Positions 34,145 through 43,641 of a stretch of DNA of 64,000 nucleotides are shown one piece after another (the stretch's first letter is position 1; every line of letters begins with the position of its first letter). Source of the stretch: Sphingobacteriaceae bacterium (GTDB lineage: Bacteria > Bacteroidota > Bacteroidia > B-17B0 > Aurantibacillaceae). Below the pieces are notes generated by a model. The model ran no database searches. It was not told the origin of the DNA and worked only from the letters and a program-made list of their open reading frames with translations. The position numbers and the translations under genes were made by a program. The stretch lies in the NCBI GenBank assembly GCA_002319075.1, contig NVQB01000001.1, positions 5,518,001-5,582,000 on the forward strand, in the 5' to 3' direction.

Positions 34145-34546
34145 ATGGAAGTAATCGGAACACTAAAAACGAAATTCGAAACGCAGAAAGTAAGCGATCG
34201 TTTTCAAAAACGCGAATTTGTATTAACTACTGAAGCTAACACACCTTACCCTCAACACGTTAGTTTTCAGGTAACACAAGATAAATGCACGATCTTAGAT
34301 CAATTTAACGATGGAGAAGAAATAAAAGTGCAGTTTAACTTACGTGGCCGCGAATGGAATGGTCCACAAGGGATTAAATACTTTAACACGCTTGAAGCAT
34401 GGAGAATTGAACGTGTATCAGGAAGCAATACAGCGTCACAATCTACTCAAAACACAAATCAAGGCTCGAATACAAGTATGGGAACCAACTCCTCTGCACC
34501 AGTATTTACAAGCAATCCGGGAGATAACGACGATCTTCCTTTCTAA
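34145..34546 (+). CDS. DUF3127 family protein
   Basis: This 133-residue protein has residues 1-95 matching DUF3127 (MEVIGTLKTKFETQKVSDRFQKREFVLTT, INFNLRGREWN-type strand, KYFNTLEAWRIE). It is an OB-fold-like domain found mainly in Bacteroidota. The tail is low-complexity Ser/Thr/Asn/Gln and ends DNDDLPF, like the acidic tail of single-stranded DNA-binding proteins (DDDIPF). A role on single-stranded DNA is an inference from fold and tail. Confidence 0.85.
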   Translation: MEVIGTLKTKFETQKVSDRFQKREFVLTTEANTPYPQHVSFQVTQDKCTILDQFNDGEEIKVQFNLRGREWNGPQGIKYFNTLEAWRIERVSGSNTASQSTQNTNQGSNTSMGTNSSAPVFTSNPGDNDDLPF

Positions 34547-34570
34547 TCAGAAAACAAAAAATTATAATGG

Positions 34571-34610
34571 AGATGCAAGACAAATTGTCTTGCATCTTGC
34601 TTTAAAAGCA
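34571..34610 (+). terminator. Terminator behind the DUF3127 gene
   Basis: AGATGCAAGACAA (34571-34583) and TTGTCTTGCATCT (34585-34597) form a perfect 13-bp stem with almost no loop, followed by TGCTTTAAAAG. It lies 25 bases after the stop codon and ends the transcript before the asparaginase gene. The U tract is weak. Confidence 0.6.
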
Positions 34611-34628
34611 ATCTAAAAATCAAAAATT

Positions 34629-35657
34629 ATGGCTAAAAAATCATCTGTACTTTTAATTTATACCGGTGGAACTATAGGTATGATGCAGGATGCCAGAACA
34701 GGAGAACTAAAGCCTTTTGATTTTAAGTCGCTCACCGAACAAATTCCAGAACTCACAAAGTTCGATATTGACCTTTCTTCTATCTCCTTTAAAAATCCGA
34801 TTGACTCTTCGAATATGCACCCGGAAGTATGGATAGAGCTGGCAAAAATCATTGAAAAAAATTACAGCAAATACGATGGCTTTGTAGTGTTGCATGGCAG
34901 CGATACCATGAGTTTTACGGCCAGCGCGCTGAGCTTTATGCTCGAAAATCTGAATAAACCTGTAGTGCTCACTGGTTCACAATTACCAATCGGCATTATA
35001 AGAACAGATGGTAAAGAAAACCTGATAACTGCCATTGAGATTGCGGGAACCAAAGAAAAAGGAAAATCTATTGTAACAGAAGTGTGCGTGTATTTTGAAT
35101 ACAAACTTTACCGTGGTAACAGGACATTCAAATATAACAGCGCGCATTTTGACGCTTTTAAATCGCCCAATTATCCTGCCCTTGCCGAGGCCGGTGTAAC
35201 TATCAGCTATAACAAACCAGCGCTCTTAAAATCAGCGTCGAAGCCCTTAAAAATTCACACAACTTTAGATAATGATATTGCGGTACTAAAATTATTTCCG
35301 GGTATCAGTAAAAAAATAACCTCGGCTATATTAAATACAAAAGGCATTAAGGCTATTATTTTAGAGACATTTGGAGCAGGTAATGCTACCACGCAAGACT
35401 GGTTTGTAGAAGAGTTAGAGAAAGCCATTGCCCGAGGCATCATCATCTTAAACATTACCCAGTGCAGCGAAGGGCGCGTTATACAGGGGATGTACGAGAC
35501 CAGTTCACAACTTAAAAAACTAGGGGTGATTGGAGGTTCAGACCTTACTTTTGAAAGTGCGGTTACCAAACTTATGTTTTTACTGGGTCAAAAATTAAAA
35601 CCTGCTCAACTAAAGAAGATGCTGCAGGCAGATCTCCGCGGGGAGTTGAGCAAGTAA
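34629..35657 (+). CDS. ansA: Type I L-asparaginase
   Basis: This 342-residue protein has the nucleophile Thr in LLIYTGGTIGMMQD (about 8-21) and the second catalytic Thr in VVLHGSDTMSFTASALSFM (about 85-103). The 'VTEVCVYFEYKLYRGNR' segment is of the cytoplasmic type I class. No signal peptide is present. It hydrolyses asparagine to aspartate and ammonia. Length is normal for the family. Confidence 0.92.
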   Translation: MAKKSSVLLIYTGGTIGMMQDARTGELKPFDFKSLTEQIPELTKFDIDLSSISFKNPIDSSNMHPEVWIELAKIIEKNYSKYDGFVVLHGSDTMSFTASALSFMLENLNKPVVLTGSQLPIGIIRTDGKENLITAIEIAGTKEKGKSIVTEVCVYFEYKLYRGNRTFKYNSAHFDAFKSPNYPALAEAGVTISYNKPALLKSASKPLKIHTTLDNDIAVLKLFPGISKKITSAILNTKGIKAIILETFGAGNATTQDWFVEELEKAIARGIIILNITQCSEGRVIQGMYETSSQLKKLGVIGGSDLTFESAVTKLMFLLGQKLKPAQLKKMLQADLRGELSK

Positions 35658-35788
35658 AGCTCTTATTTCTTTGATCACGTTGAAGGCGGCCACGAGGGCA
35701 TTATAAATGTTAAAAAGTAAAATATTTCTTTGTAAAAAATAACTATTTCAAGCCAGCCAAAGCCCTTATCTTTAACATTTACACGACT

Positions 35789-37159
35789 ATGAAAATTTGC
35801 AAGACAATACTTGAAACTATTGGGAATACCCCGATGGTGAAACTCAATAAAATCACAAAAGATCTTCCCTGCGATGTTTACGCTAAAGTGGAAACTTTTA
35901 ACCCGGGAAATTCCATTAAAGACCGTATGGCACTTAAAATGGTAGAAGATGCCGAGTTGGATGGCCGCTTAAAACCAGGCGGAACTATTATTGAAGGCAC
36001 GAGTGGAAACACAGGGATGGGTCTTGCCATTGCCGCTGTTATTAAAGGCTACAAATGTATTTTTACAACTACAGATAAACAAAGTAAAGAGAAAGTAGAT
36101 GCTTTGCGTGCTTTCGGTGCCGAAGTCATTGTTTGTCCTACTGACGTTGAACCTGAAGATCCGCGTTCGTATTATTCTGTTTCTTCACGTCTGGTACAAG
36201 AAATTCCGAATGCCTGGAAACCTAATCAATACGACAATTTAAGCAATAGCCAGGCGCACTACGAACAAACAGGGCCAGAGATCTGGGATCAAACAGACGG
36301 CAAAATCACTCACCTGGTTGTAGGAGTTGGAACCGGTGGAACTATTTGCGGAACAGGAAAATATCTAAAAGAAAAAAATCCGAATATTAAAATATTAGGA
36401 ATTGATACCTACGGTTCAGTATTTAAAAAATACAAAGAGACCGGCATCTTCGATAAAAATGAAATTTACTCTTACATCACAGAAGGCATTGGAGAAGACT
36501 TTTTGCCAGCTAATGTGGATTTTAATGTGATCGATCATTTTGAAAAAGTTACCGATAAAGATGCGGCAGTAATGACGCGCCGTATTCCCCGTGAAGAAGG
36601 CATCTTTGCTGGAAACAGCGCAGGATCGGCTATGGCAGGACTTTTACAAATGAAAGGCATGTTTAAAAAAGGCGATGTGGTAGTTGTTATTTTTCACGAT
36701 CATGGCACCCGTTATTTAGGAAAAATGTTTAACGATGACTGGATGCGCGAACGTCATTTCTTAGAGATGAGTAAACCAAAAGCCATTGACCTTGTTGCTA
36801 ATCACAAGAACCAAAAATTATTGACCGTGGACGTTGAAGCGACTGTAAGTGATGCTTTGGCCATACTAAACAAATATGATATCTCACAAATTCCGGTAAC
36901 CGAAAAAGGTCACTATGTGGGGTCGTTAAACGAAAGTTATTTATTTACACGTTTGATCGAAGACAGTGAAGTGAAAAACAAGTCTGTGAAATACCTTATG
37001 CAGGCGGCTTTTCCTATTGTTGGCGAAAAAGCGCCCATTGAAGAAGTAAGTAAACTGATTACAAAAGATAACAATGCGGTTTTATTACGCGACATGGGAG
37101 GTAACATGCATATCATTACCAAACACGATATTATTCAGGCCGTGGCGCAAATGGCTTAA
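35789..37159 (+). CDS. Cystathionine beta-synthase-type PLP enzyme with CBS pair
   Basis: This 456-residue protein has a fold-type II PLP domain at about 1-325, with the Schiff-base Lys in NPGNSIKDRMAL (about 47), the substrate loop EGTSGNTGMGLA, and the phosphate loop VGTGGTICGTGKYL. Two CBS domains follow at about 340-455 (VDVEATVSDALAILNKYDISQIPVTEKG; KAPIEEVSKLITKDNNAVLLRDMGGNMHIITKHDII). It condenses serine and homocysteine, or works as a cysteine synthase; the CBS pair favours the former and allosteric control by nucleotide or AdoMet. No N-terminal haem segment is present, as usual in bacteria. Confidence 0.9.
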   Translation: MKICKTILETIGNTPMVKLNKITKDLPCDVYAKVETFNPGNSIKDRMALKMVEDAELDGRLKPGGTIIEGTSGNTGMGLAIAAVIKGYKCIFTTTDKQSKEKVDALRAFGAEVIVCPTDVEPEDPRSYYSVSSRLVQEIPNAWKPNQYDNLSNSQAHYEQTGPEIWDQTDGKITHLVVGVGTGGTICGTGKYLKEKNPNIKILGIDTYGSVFKKYKETGIFDKNEIYSYITEGIGEDFLPANVDFNVIDHFEKVTDKDAAVMTRRIPREEGIFAGNSAGSAMAGLLQMKGMFKKGDVVVVIFHDHGTRYLGKMFNDDWMRERHFLEMSKPKAIDLVANHKNQKLLTVDVEATVSDALAILNKYDISQIPVTEKGHYVGSLNESYLFTRLIEDSEVKNKSVKYLMQAAFPIVGEKAPIEEVSKLITKDNNAVLLRDMGGNMHIITKHDIIQAVAQMA

Positions 37160-37180
37160 AACTGTAATTGATTTTTAGAA

Positions 37181-37215
37181 AAGAGCAAGTAAACAAATTA
37201 CTTGCTCTTTATTTT
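37181..37215. terminator. Bidirectional terminator between convergent genes
   Basis: AAGAGCAAGTAA (37181-37192) faces TTACTTGCTCTT (37198-37209) and is followed by TATTTTTT. The right arm overlaps the last codons of the minus-strand peptidase gene, so one hairpin serves both transcripts. Confidence 0.75.
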
Positions 37216-38892
37216 TTCAAGCCTTTTAAATCCGTCTTCCAGGTAGCTTTCGCGCATATTCATCTTTACAGGAGATGTCACTCCTTCAGGGAGTGTGTAA
37301 AACTGAATTTCGTTAGTAGGATAAATAAAAAATTTATGTGACCCCTGCTCTACTTCTATGGGTGTGGTAAAATCGTGATTTACGCGATCAAATTGAAAAA
37401 TAAGCTGATCTTTTTCTAAAGTAAAATCATAATCAAAATTCCAGAGAAGCAGAGGAGAACTTCGGTGATAGAGGTAGTGATCAAAGAAATAGGTTTGGTC
37501 TTTAGCACTCATTTTATTTACCAGGTTTATAAAATCTTTGGTACTTGTAGTTTTGTAACACTGTTCTTTAAAAAATGTTTTTAAAATGGCGAAGAATAAA
37601 GTATCGTTTTGCAAATGATTACGAAGCGTGTGGAGCATGGCAGCTCCTTTTACATAAGGATCTCCATCCTTGTAGTTCCAGTAATACACTCCCGAAGGAC
37701 CAATAACCGGTTTTTTATTTGCCACCGTAATACTATTCCAGTTGACATAATTTAAGTAAGCCTCATAGCCTTTTGTTTTTTCAACGTACAGCGCTTCAGC
37801 ATAAGTGGCCATGCCTTCGTGGATCCATACATCAGAAAAATCTGCCACAGAAACAGCATTGCCCCACCATTCGTGAGCTGTTTCATGAAGGATAATGTAA
37901 TCGTAACTCTCGTTTCTTTCATTTTTATACCCGTTGCCGTAAGCTATTGCCGTTTGATGCTCCATGCCGGCAAACGGACTCTCCACCAACTTATAACCAT
38001 CTTTAGTCCAGGGATAGTTGCCGAATAACGCTTCATAGACTTTCAGAATCTTCTCCGTCTGTAAGAAATGCGTTTCCGCTTTTGTGAAATTTTCAGAAAG
38101 CGCATAAAATTTTAAGGTCATTTTTTCACCATCCATACAAGTGTAGGGTTGCTCCATAAGTTTATAATCTCCCACATAAAATGTTATGTTGTAAGGATTT
38201 ATCATGTAAGAGGTTTGCCAGGTATAAACTTTCACAGTTTCCTTTCCTTCTACAGAAATTAAATTGCCATTTGAAACGCCCACAAGCTCTTTGGGAATAC
38301 TGAGGTGCATCGTCATGCTATCGGGTTCATCACCCAACCAGGCTTTTACAGGCAACCAGGTCTGTGCCCCCGCCCCCTCGCAGGCTACCGATACAAAAGG
38401 CTTTCCATTCTTATCCTTTTTCCAAACAAAACCGCCTTCCCAGGGTGGACGTTTTGCAGAGACGGGTTTTCCCTGGTAATAAACAGTAACAAGCTGTGAT
38501 ACCTCTTTAGAAGGCAGCGTTATTGTAATAGCAGTGGCTTTGCGTGTGAAGGAAAGTCTTTGTGCGCCCTGTTTTATAGAATCAATCTTGAATTGCGGAT
38601 CAAGGTCTATTTGTATTTTATCAGAAGGTTTAATTAAGTCGAAACGTGTAGTGACCTTACCGGAAATACTTTTTTTGTCTGTATCGATAGAGATATGAAT
38701 ATCATAGTGTTTCACATCGAAGCAGCTTCTGTTCGCATTATTAAATCCAAGTAGGGAATCTTTTTGGGTAAAATCTGGAAGACGCGCCGGTTTTTTTGGT
38801 GTTTTATGTTTGAAGTTTAAACCCAGGCTCATGCAGGAGGCCAGGAACAAAAATAAAGGTACACTCAGTAGTCTGTAAGAAAATCTATTCAT
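37198..38892 (-). CDS. M1-family zinc aminopeptidase
   Basis: This 564-residue protein has a lipobox-like LASC near 20, so it may be lipid-anchored. An M1 N-terminal beta domain follows. The exopeptidase motif appears as GMEHQ, and the zinc site is HETAHEWWGNAVSVADFSDVWIHEG (HExxH, Glu 18 residues on). The Tyr proton donor is likely in 'YVKGAAMLHTLR'. It lacks the long C-terminal helical domain, so it is a short, secreted form. It trims N-terminal residues from peptides outside the cytoplasm. Confidence 0.9.
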   Translation of the reverse strand: MNRFSYRLLSVPLFLFLASCMSLGLNFKHKTPKKPARLPDFTQKDSLLGFNNANRSCFDVKHYDIHISIDTDKKSISGKVTTRFDLIKPSDKIQIDLDPQFKIDSIKQGAQRLSFTRKATAITITLPSKEVSQLVTVYYQGKPVSAKRPPWEGGFVWKKDKNGKPFVSVACEGAGAQTWLPVKAWLGDEPDSMTMHLSIPKELVGVSNGNLISVEGKETVKVYTWQTSYMINPYNITFYVGDYKLMEQPYTCMDGEKMTLKFYALSENFTKAETHFLQTEKILKVYEALFGNYPWTKDGYKLVESPFAGMEHQTAIAYGNGYKNERNESYDYIILHETAHEWWGNAVSVADFSDVWIHEGMATYAEALYVEKTKGYEAYLNYVNWNSITVANKKPVIGPSGVYYWNYKDGDPYVKGAAMLHTLRNHLQNDTLFFAILKTFFKEQCYKTTSTKDFINLVNKMSAKDQTYFFDHYLYHRSSPLLLWNFDYDFTLEKDQLIFQFDRVNHDFTTPIEVEQGSHKFFIYPTNEIQFYTLPEGVTSPVKMNMRESYLEDGFKRLEKIKSK

Positions 38893-38944
38893 CCTCTCAA
38901 AAATATTAATTCAGAATGAAATAGGCTGTAAAAAAGAAAATTAT

Positions 38945-41683
38945 TTAGCGAAGGACATTCACAAAGCCGCGCAGGACATGTTCTTTTTGAAGATTATCAG
39001 TTACTACAACCCGCCAGCTATAAATATCATTGGGATCTGTTCGAACAGCGTCGGGTACTGCTGCATCTGGTTCTATGCCTCCATCCCAGCCTTTGTAAAC
39101 ATCTGTGGTGGAAAAAATTTTATGTCCCCAGCGGTTATATATGTTCAGTGAATAATTTTCGTAGAGCCACCCTGTACCTTTAGGAAGAAACACATCGTTG
39201 ATTCCATCGTTATTTGGTGTAAAAGCATTGGGCATATAAAAATTAAACCCTTCAAACACACAAATACTTCTTATGGTAGAGTCTTTGCAACCATTCGCAT
39301 TTTCTGTAAGCAAACGAATATCATAACACCCTGTATCTCTAAACGAATAGGAGATATTTTCAGTCGTTCCAAAATAGACACCATCCACATACCATTTGTA
39401 GGAAGATGCATTGCTGGTTATATTTTTAATTTGCACATTTTCTGCGTCGTTAAGCGTTATAGTGCCAGGCTCTGTAACAAACCCTGCCTGGGGCTTAACA
39501 AGCACGTGCACAGCATTTGTATAGGTATAAGAAGCCTTGCAGGAATTTGCATCGGTAACGCTTAAACGTAAATTAAAATCACCTGCTTTTTCGTAGCAGT
39601 AAAACGTTGTATCGCCTCTTTGCTCAAAAGGTTTATCGCCATAATTCCAGATGGCATTTTTCGAATCGGGTGTGATATTGATAAAGCTAGTGCAATAAGG
39701 CGTGCAACCGCCTTTACCTTCTTGTTTAAAGAGCGGTTGAATAACAGGATGGATTTTGATAGTAATTTCTTTATAGGCCGTTGGGGTTCCACAGGCATCA
39801 TTCACTACTACCGTATAAGTGGGAATTTTAATATTCTCTACAAAAATTGATGCGCCTTTAGACTCTCCCGGAAGCCATAAAAAAGAATAGTTGCCGTCGC
39901 CACCAGTAACCGTGGGCGTAATTTGCGCCGTGGTGCCCGGACAAATGCCTGCGTTTGAATTACTGATATCTATAGTTAATTTCGGGTTTACATTCACTGT
40001 CACGGCATACGGGTCAAGTGTACACCCTTTTGAGTCGTAGACATTCAAGCTATAAGTTGTTGTAACTACAGGTTCAACATTTACTGTTTGCCCCGACAAA
40101 GAACCCGGATTCCAGAGGTAACTCAAAACTCCGGTTCCGCCACCGGCGGAAGCTTTCAGTTGCGCATACCTTCCTATACAAATAGCTGCAGGCGACGCCG
40201 CTGAATAAGAAAAAGCGGCAGGCTGAGGAAAATTAAGCGTATCAAAAGCAGGACAACCATTTGCATCTAAGGCTTTTACCATGTAAAACCCAGCGCATAA
40301 ATTAGAGAGCACACTGTTTGTGGTTACCGGCAAACCCGTTATACTGTAGCTTACCGGCTGCACAGCATTCTGTGTATTCAGTAAAACACTTCCATTGCAC
40401 ATGTTGTAACATTGCACCGGGGTAACCGTTAGAATATGCAGGCTAACGGTGCTAAGGTTGCCGACATAAATCAAAGAGGAGTCTATGCAGCCTTTTGCAT
40501 CTTCAATAATGGTTGTATAAGTTCCTGTGGTTAGCCCGCTGGCAGTGTTTCCCGGAAGATTACCGGGCAAGGTGGTGTAAGTATAAGGGGCCATACCACC
40601 TGTAGCGTTTAAAGTATAAGAACCATCAGCAGCGCTGCAATTCTCTTTCGTAATGGTCGCAGCGGGGACAATTGCTGGTGCAGGAGGCACGGTAATCACG
40701 CTCCGTGTTATACAATTACTCAGGTCCAAAACATCCAGCGTGTAGTTTCCGGCAGCAAGGTTTTGAAAAATGGATCCGCTAGCCGAACCGGGCGTCCAGG
40801 AATAAGTATAACCCGCTACGGGTCCATTTACAATAACGGAGATTGCGCCGTTCGCGTCTCCCGGGCAATTTGGCTGAGTAATGGTTGGTGTTATAATTTG
40901 CTGTGCGGCCTGGCTAAGAGTAAAAACATTGCTTTGTAAACAGCCCTTACTGTCTTTGGTGATTATGGTTTGTGTTCCTGCTACTATACCAGTAGCAATG
41001 CTTCCCGACGAAGAGGACACAGGATTTCCATTAACCGTATAGGAATAAGGAGCTACGCCACCTGTTGTAGTGACGACACTATTGATTGTGCCTCCATAGC
41101 AAGGAATAAGCGTGCTGCTCAACTGGCTATCTATTTGAGGTGGCTGATTTATTGTAAAACTTCGTCCTGCGCTGCATCCCGACGTGGTGGTCATAACTAC
41201 GGAATATACTCCGGCTGATAATCCTCCAATAGAAGAACTTGTTGCCCCTGTAGACCACTGGTGGGTATCGGTAGGATACAGATAAGTAGCTGATGCACCA
41301 CCATTTGTTCCTCCATAACAATCCACATTATTTGTTGAGAGCGATATGTTTATAGAAGCAGTAGGATTAGGAAAACTCCCCTGTACATATCCATACGTGC
41401 AAGTTCCGGCGCTGTAAATATTAACGGTATAAAATCCTGCCGCAGGAAGATTGGCAAATGTTACGTATGTATTGGTAACCACTGTATTAATACCGAGAGC
41501 AACGGAGGTTAAGGTGTACGGAGGCGCTATCCCGGTTCCTATTATACTAATCGTTAATTCGCCCGTTGCTGAGCCGCAGTTGTATGAAGGTGAAGGGACT
41601 GGATACATACATTGTGTCTTTGCTCTTTGGGTAAAACACATAATGAGCAAGAGAACCAAGCTATGTCGGAGCAATTTTAACAT
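38945..41683 (-). CDS. Giant adhesin-like protein with CHU_C gliding-type C-terminus
   Basis: This 912-residue protein has a signal peptide. Roughly eight SprB-like or Ig/PKD-like repeats follow, each with a 'C-x-G-x-x-[NG]-G' and 'GGxxPYxYT' pattern, for example TTGGVAPYSYTVNG, NATGGMAPYTYT and ASAGGGTGVLSYLWNPG. A PKD-like domain lies near 700. The C-terminal CHU_C domain (FYMPNAFTPNNDGINDVFLP ... YNRWGHKIFSTTDVYKGWDG) is a type B type IX secretion signal. Such proteins sit on the cell surface and act in adhesion or gliding. Confidence 0.88.
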   Translation of the reverse strand: MLKLLRHSLVLLLIMCFTQRAKTQCMYPVPSPSYNCGSATGELTISIIGTGIAPPYTLTSVALGINTVVTNTYVTFANLPAAGFYTVNIYSAGTCTYGYVQGSFPNPTASINISLSTNNVDCYGGTNGGASATYLYPTDTHQWSTGATSSSIGGLSAGVYSVVMTTTSGCSAGRSFTINQPPQIDSQLSSTLIPCYGGTINSVVTTTGGVAPYSYTVNGNPVSSSSGSIATGIVAGTQTIITKDSKGCLQSNVFTLSQAAQQIITPTITQPNCPGDANGAISVIVNGPVAGYTYSWTPGSASGSIFQNLAAGNYTLDVLDLSNCITRSVITVPPAPAIVPAATITKENCSAADGSYTLNATGGMAPYTYTTLPGNLPGNTASGLTTGTYTTIIEDAKGCIDSSLIYVGNLSTVSLHILTVTPVQCYNMCNGSVLLNTQNAVQPVSYSITGLPVTTNSVLSNLCAGFYMVKALDANGCPAFDTLNFPQPAAFSYSAASPAAICIGRYAQLKASAGGGTGVLSYLWNPGSLSGQTVNVEPVVTTTYSLNVYDSKGCTLDPYAVTVNVNPKLTIDISNSNAGICPGTTAQITPTVTGGDGNYSFLWLPGESKGASIFVENIKIPTYTVVVNDACGTPTAYKEITIKIHPVIQPLFKQEGKGGCTPYCTSFINITPDSKNAIWNYGDKPFEQRGDTTFYCYEKAGDFNLRLSVTDANSCKASYTYTNAVHVLVKPQAGFVTEPGTITLNDAENVQIKNITSNASSYKWYVDGVYFGTTENISYSFRDTGCYDIRLLTENANGCKDSTIRSICVFEGFNFYMPNAFTPNNDGINDVFLPKGTGWLYENYSLNIYNRWGHKIFSTTDVYKGWDGGIEPDAAVPDAVRTDPNDIYSWRVVVTDNLQKEHVLRGFVNVLR

Positions 41684-41795
41684 ATTTAGTACCCTAAAAG
41701 TACTCTACCAAAGATAAAAATCTTTAGCGTATTAGTAATTGGCAGCATTCGCCCGATAAGTGGATTATGGCTAATTAATGCAAAAAAGAAGACTG

Positions 41796-42851
41796 TTACC
41801 AGGCAAAGTTTAAACCCAGGATATTGGAATTGCCGGGGAAGGCCATTTTTGAAAAGGAATAAGAAAAACCAAAACGTTTGATACGTAACCCTACACCAAA
41901 ACTCAAACCGTTAGCGCCTCTGCGCTCCGGTAAGGTCATTTCTTTCTGACGGCGGTAATTATAAGCCACCTGCAGATAAAAGTTTTTTCCAAAAGAAATT
42001 TCTGTTCCTATTACCAGGTGACGCATAAAATTATCGCCCACATTTCCTGCACGTACTTTAAAGCGTTGAAAACCTGTGGAATCTGTTGTTTTATCACTCA
42101 GGTTCAACGAACTGGATTTGCCAGTTGTATCTACGGGACTAATATATTTTAAATCCCATTTCAGTAATTGATCATAAACTACAAACAAGCGAAAAGGCGC
42201 TTTTGCCACCTTTTTACTCCAACCTAACTGAACATTTTGAGGCAAAGTTTCATTCACCCCATTGTTGGAATAACTCTTCCAGATAAAGCCTACGTTTTTA
42301 ACCAAAAGGCTTACTGTCATGTTCTTTCTATTGTGGTAGGTCACCCCAAAATCAATAGCATTACCGAATGACTGGTAAACATCGTATTGAGAAATGATTG
42401 TTTTCAATGCGATTCCAATGTTAAACATAGAATCTGCCATGGGTTTGGCGTAATTGAGAGTAATGAGGTTATCGTTTGCTTTAAAAGTGTTTGTTTTTTG
42501 CCCGAGCTCATCATAGCCCTGGAACTTTCCGTAATTGTATGTCTGCAGGCTTATAGCCCCGGTGCCGTAAGATTTAAGACTATGGGCGTAGGCGGCCTGG
42601 TAGAAATTTATATCCCCCACGTAATTGCAGTAATTAAACGCCACCTGCTTGGTCATAGCAGGATTTAACAAAGAAGGATTACTGTTTATGAGGTTAATAT
42701 CATCACCCCAAATGCTCATGGCCGAACCACCATTACCGGCAGCCCTGGCCGTCATTGGAATATCGAGGAAACGATAAGTGCGGGTACCTCCTATTTGCGA
42801 AAAGCTTTCGAGGACTATAAAAACGGATATAAAGAGTACTAAATTTCTCAA
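41796..42851 (-). CDS. porQ: Type IX secretion system protein PorQ
   Basis: This 351-residue outer-membrane barrel protein has a signal peptide. The PorQ opening 'GGTRTYRFLDIPMTARAAGNGGSAMSIWGDDINLINSNPSLLNPAM' is followed by repeated barrel strands and the last strand 'SNILGLNFAW' ending in an aromatic. PorQ belongs to the Por attachment complex (PorU-PorV-PorQ-PorZ) that processes type IX cargo at the surface. It follows the CHU_C adhesin gene on the same strand with 112 bases between, and cargo genes lie at 19198, 22905 and 38945. Confidence 0.88.
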   Translation of the reverse strand: MRNLVLFISVFIVLESFSQIGGTRTYRFLDIPMTARAAGNGGSAMSIWGDDINLINSNPSLLNPAMTKQVAFNYCNYVGDINFYQAAYAHSLKSYGTGAISLQTYNYGKFQGYDELGQKTNTFKANDNLITLNYAKPMADSMFNIGIALKTIISQYDVYQSFGNAIDFGVTYHNRKNMTVSLLVKNVGFIWKSYSNNGVNETLPQNVQLGWSKKVAKAPFRLFVVYDQLLKWDLKYISPVDTTGKSSSLNLSDKTTDSTGFQRFKVRAGNVGDNFMRHLVIGTEISFGKNFYLQVAYNYRRQKEMTLPERRGANGLSFGVGLRIKRFGFSYSFSKMAFPGNSNILGLNFAW

Positions 42852-42902
42852 CTCGGTAATAACGGCTAATTTATAAATTTAGTGTGAGAAAACGGAACAA
42901 AT

Positions 42903-43616
42903 TTACAAACTCATCATGTCCTTCAATTTAACAGCCTGGCGACGGGAGATTTCAATATCCTTACCGTCTTTTAGTTTTACATTTAAACCACCGTTAAACC
43001 AGGTTTCAACGCTGGCTATATAACTCATGTTGATCATGTGTTTACGAGAGGCCCTAAAGAACTGTTTTTCGTTTAAGCGTGTTTCTAAACTATTTAAGCT
43101 GCGCAGAATAAGCGGTCTGAAATTTTCGAAATACACACGCACATAATTACCCTCCGATTCAAACAATCGAATGTCAGAGAGCCGCACGAACCAGCATTTT
43201 TCACCGTCTTTAATAAAAACCATGTCTTTTTCAGTAAGAGGTGTATTGTTATCGGTGCGGGTGGCGGTTTCTTTAATGGATAATTTTTTTATAGTTTCAG
43301 CAAGACGCTCTGCCTGCACCGGTTTTAAAAGATAATCGAAAGCGTTGAGTTCAAAAGCTTTAATAGCGTGCTCATCATGCGCCGTTACAAATACTACATC
43401 AATAGCTCCTGAAATTTCCTCAGCAAGCTCAAGGCCCGATTTTCCGGGCATATTAATATCACAAAAAATAATGTCCGGTTTTAATTCATTGATTTTCTCC
43501 CTGGCCTGTTGAGCGTCAGAACACTCTGCAATAATTTCGACTTCTTTGTAGGCGGCTAATAAATTTTTTAATTCCTGGCGGGCCAGGCGTTCATCGTCAA
43601 TGATTATAGCTTTCAT
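42903..43616 (-). CDS. LytTR-family response regulator (second pair)
   Basis: This 237-residue protein has a receiver domain (IIIDDERLARQELKNLL; PDIIFCDINMPGKSG with phospho-Asp near 54; VTAHDEHAIKAF; DYLLKPV). A LytTR domain follows at about 135-235 (DIRLFESEGNYVRVYFENFRPLILRSL; FFRASRKHMINMSYIASVETWFNGGLNVKLKDG). It lies 25 bases behind its kinase gene and 51 bases before porQ, all minus strand. Confidence 0.93.
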   Translation of the reverse strand: MKAIIIDDERLARQELKNLLAAYKEVEIIAECSDAQQAREKINELKPDIIFCDINMPGKSGLELAEEISGAIDVVFVTAHDEHAIKAFELNAFDYLLKPVQAERLAETIKKLSIKETATRTDNNTPLTEKDMVFIKDGEKCWFVRLSDIRLFESEGNYVRVYFENFRPLILRSLNSLETRLNEKQFFRASRKHMINMSYIASVETWFNGGLNVKLKDGKDIEISRRQAVKLKDMMSL

Positions 43617-43641
43617 GGTCTGATTAAAGTTTATTCTATTT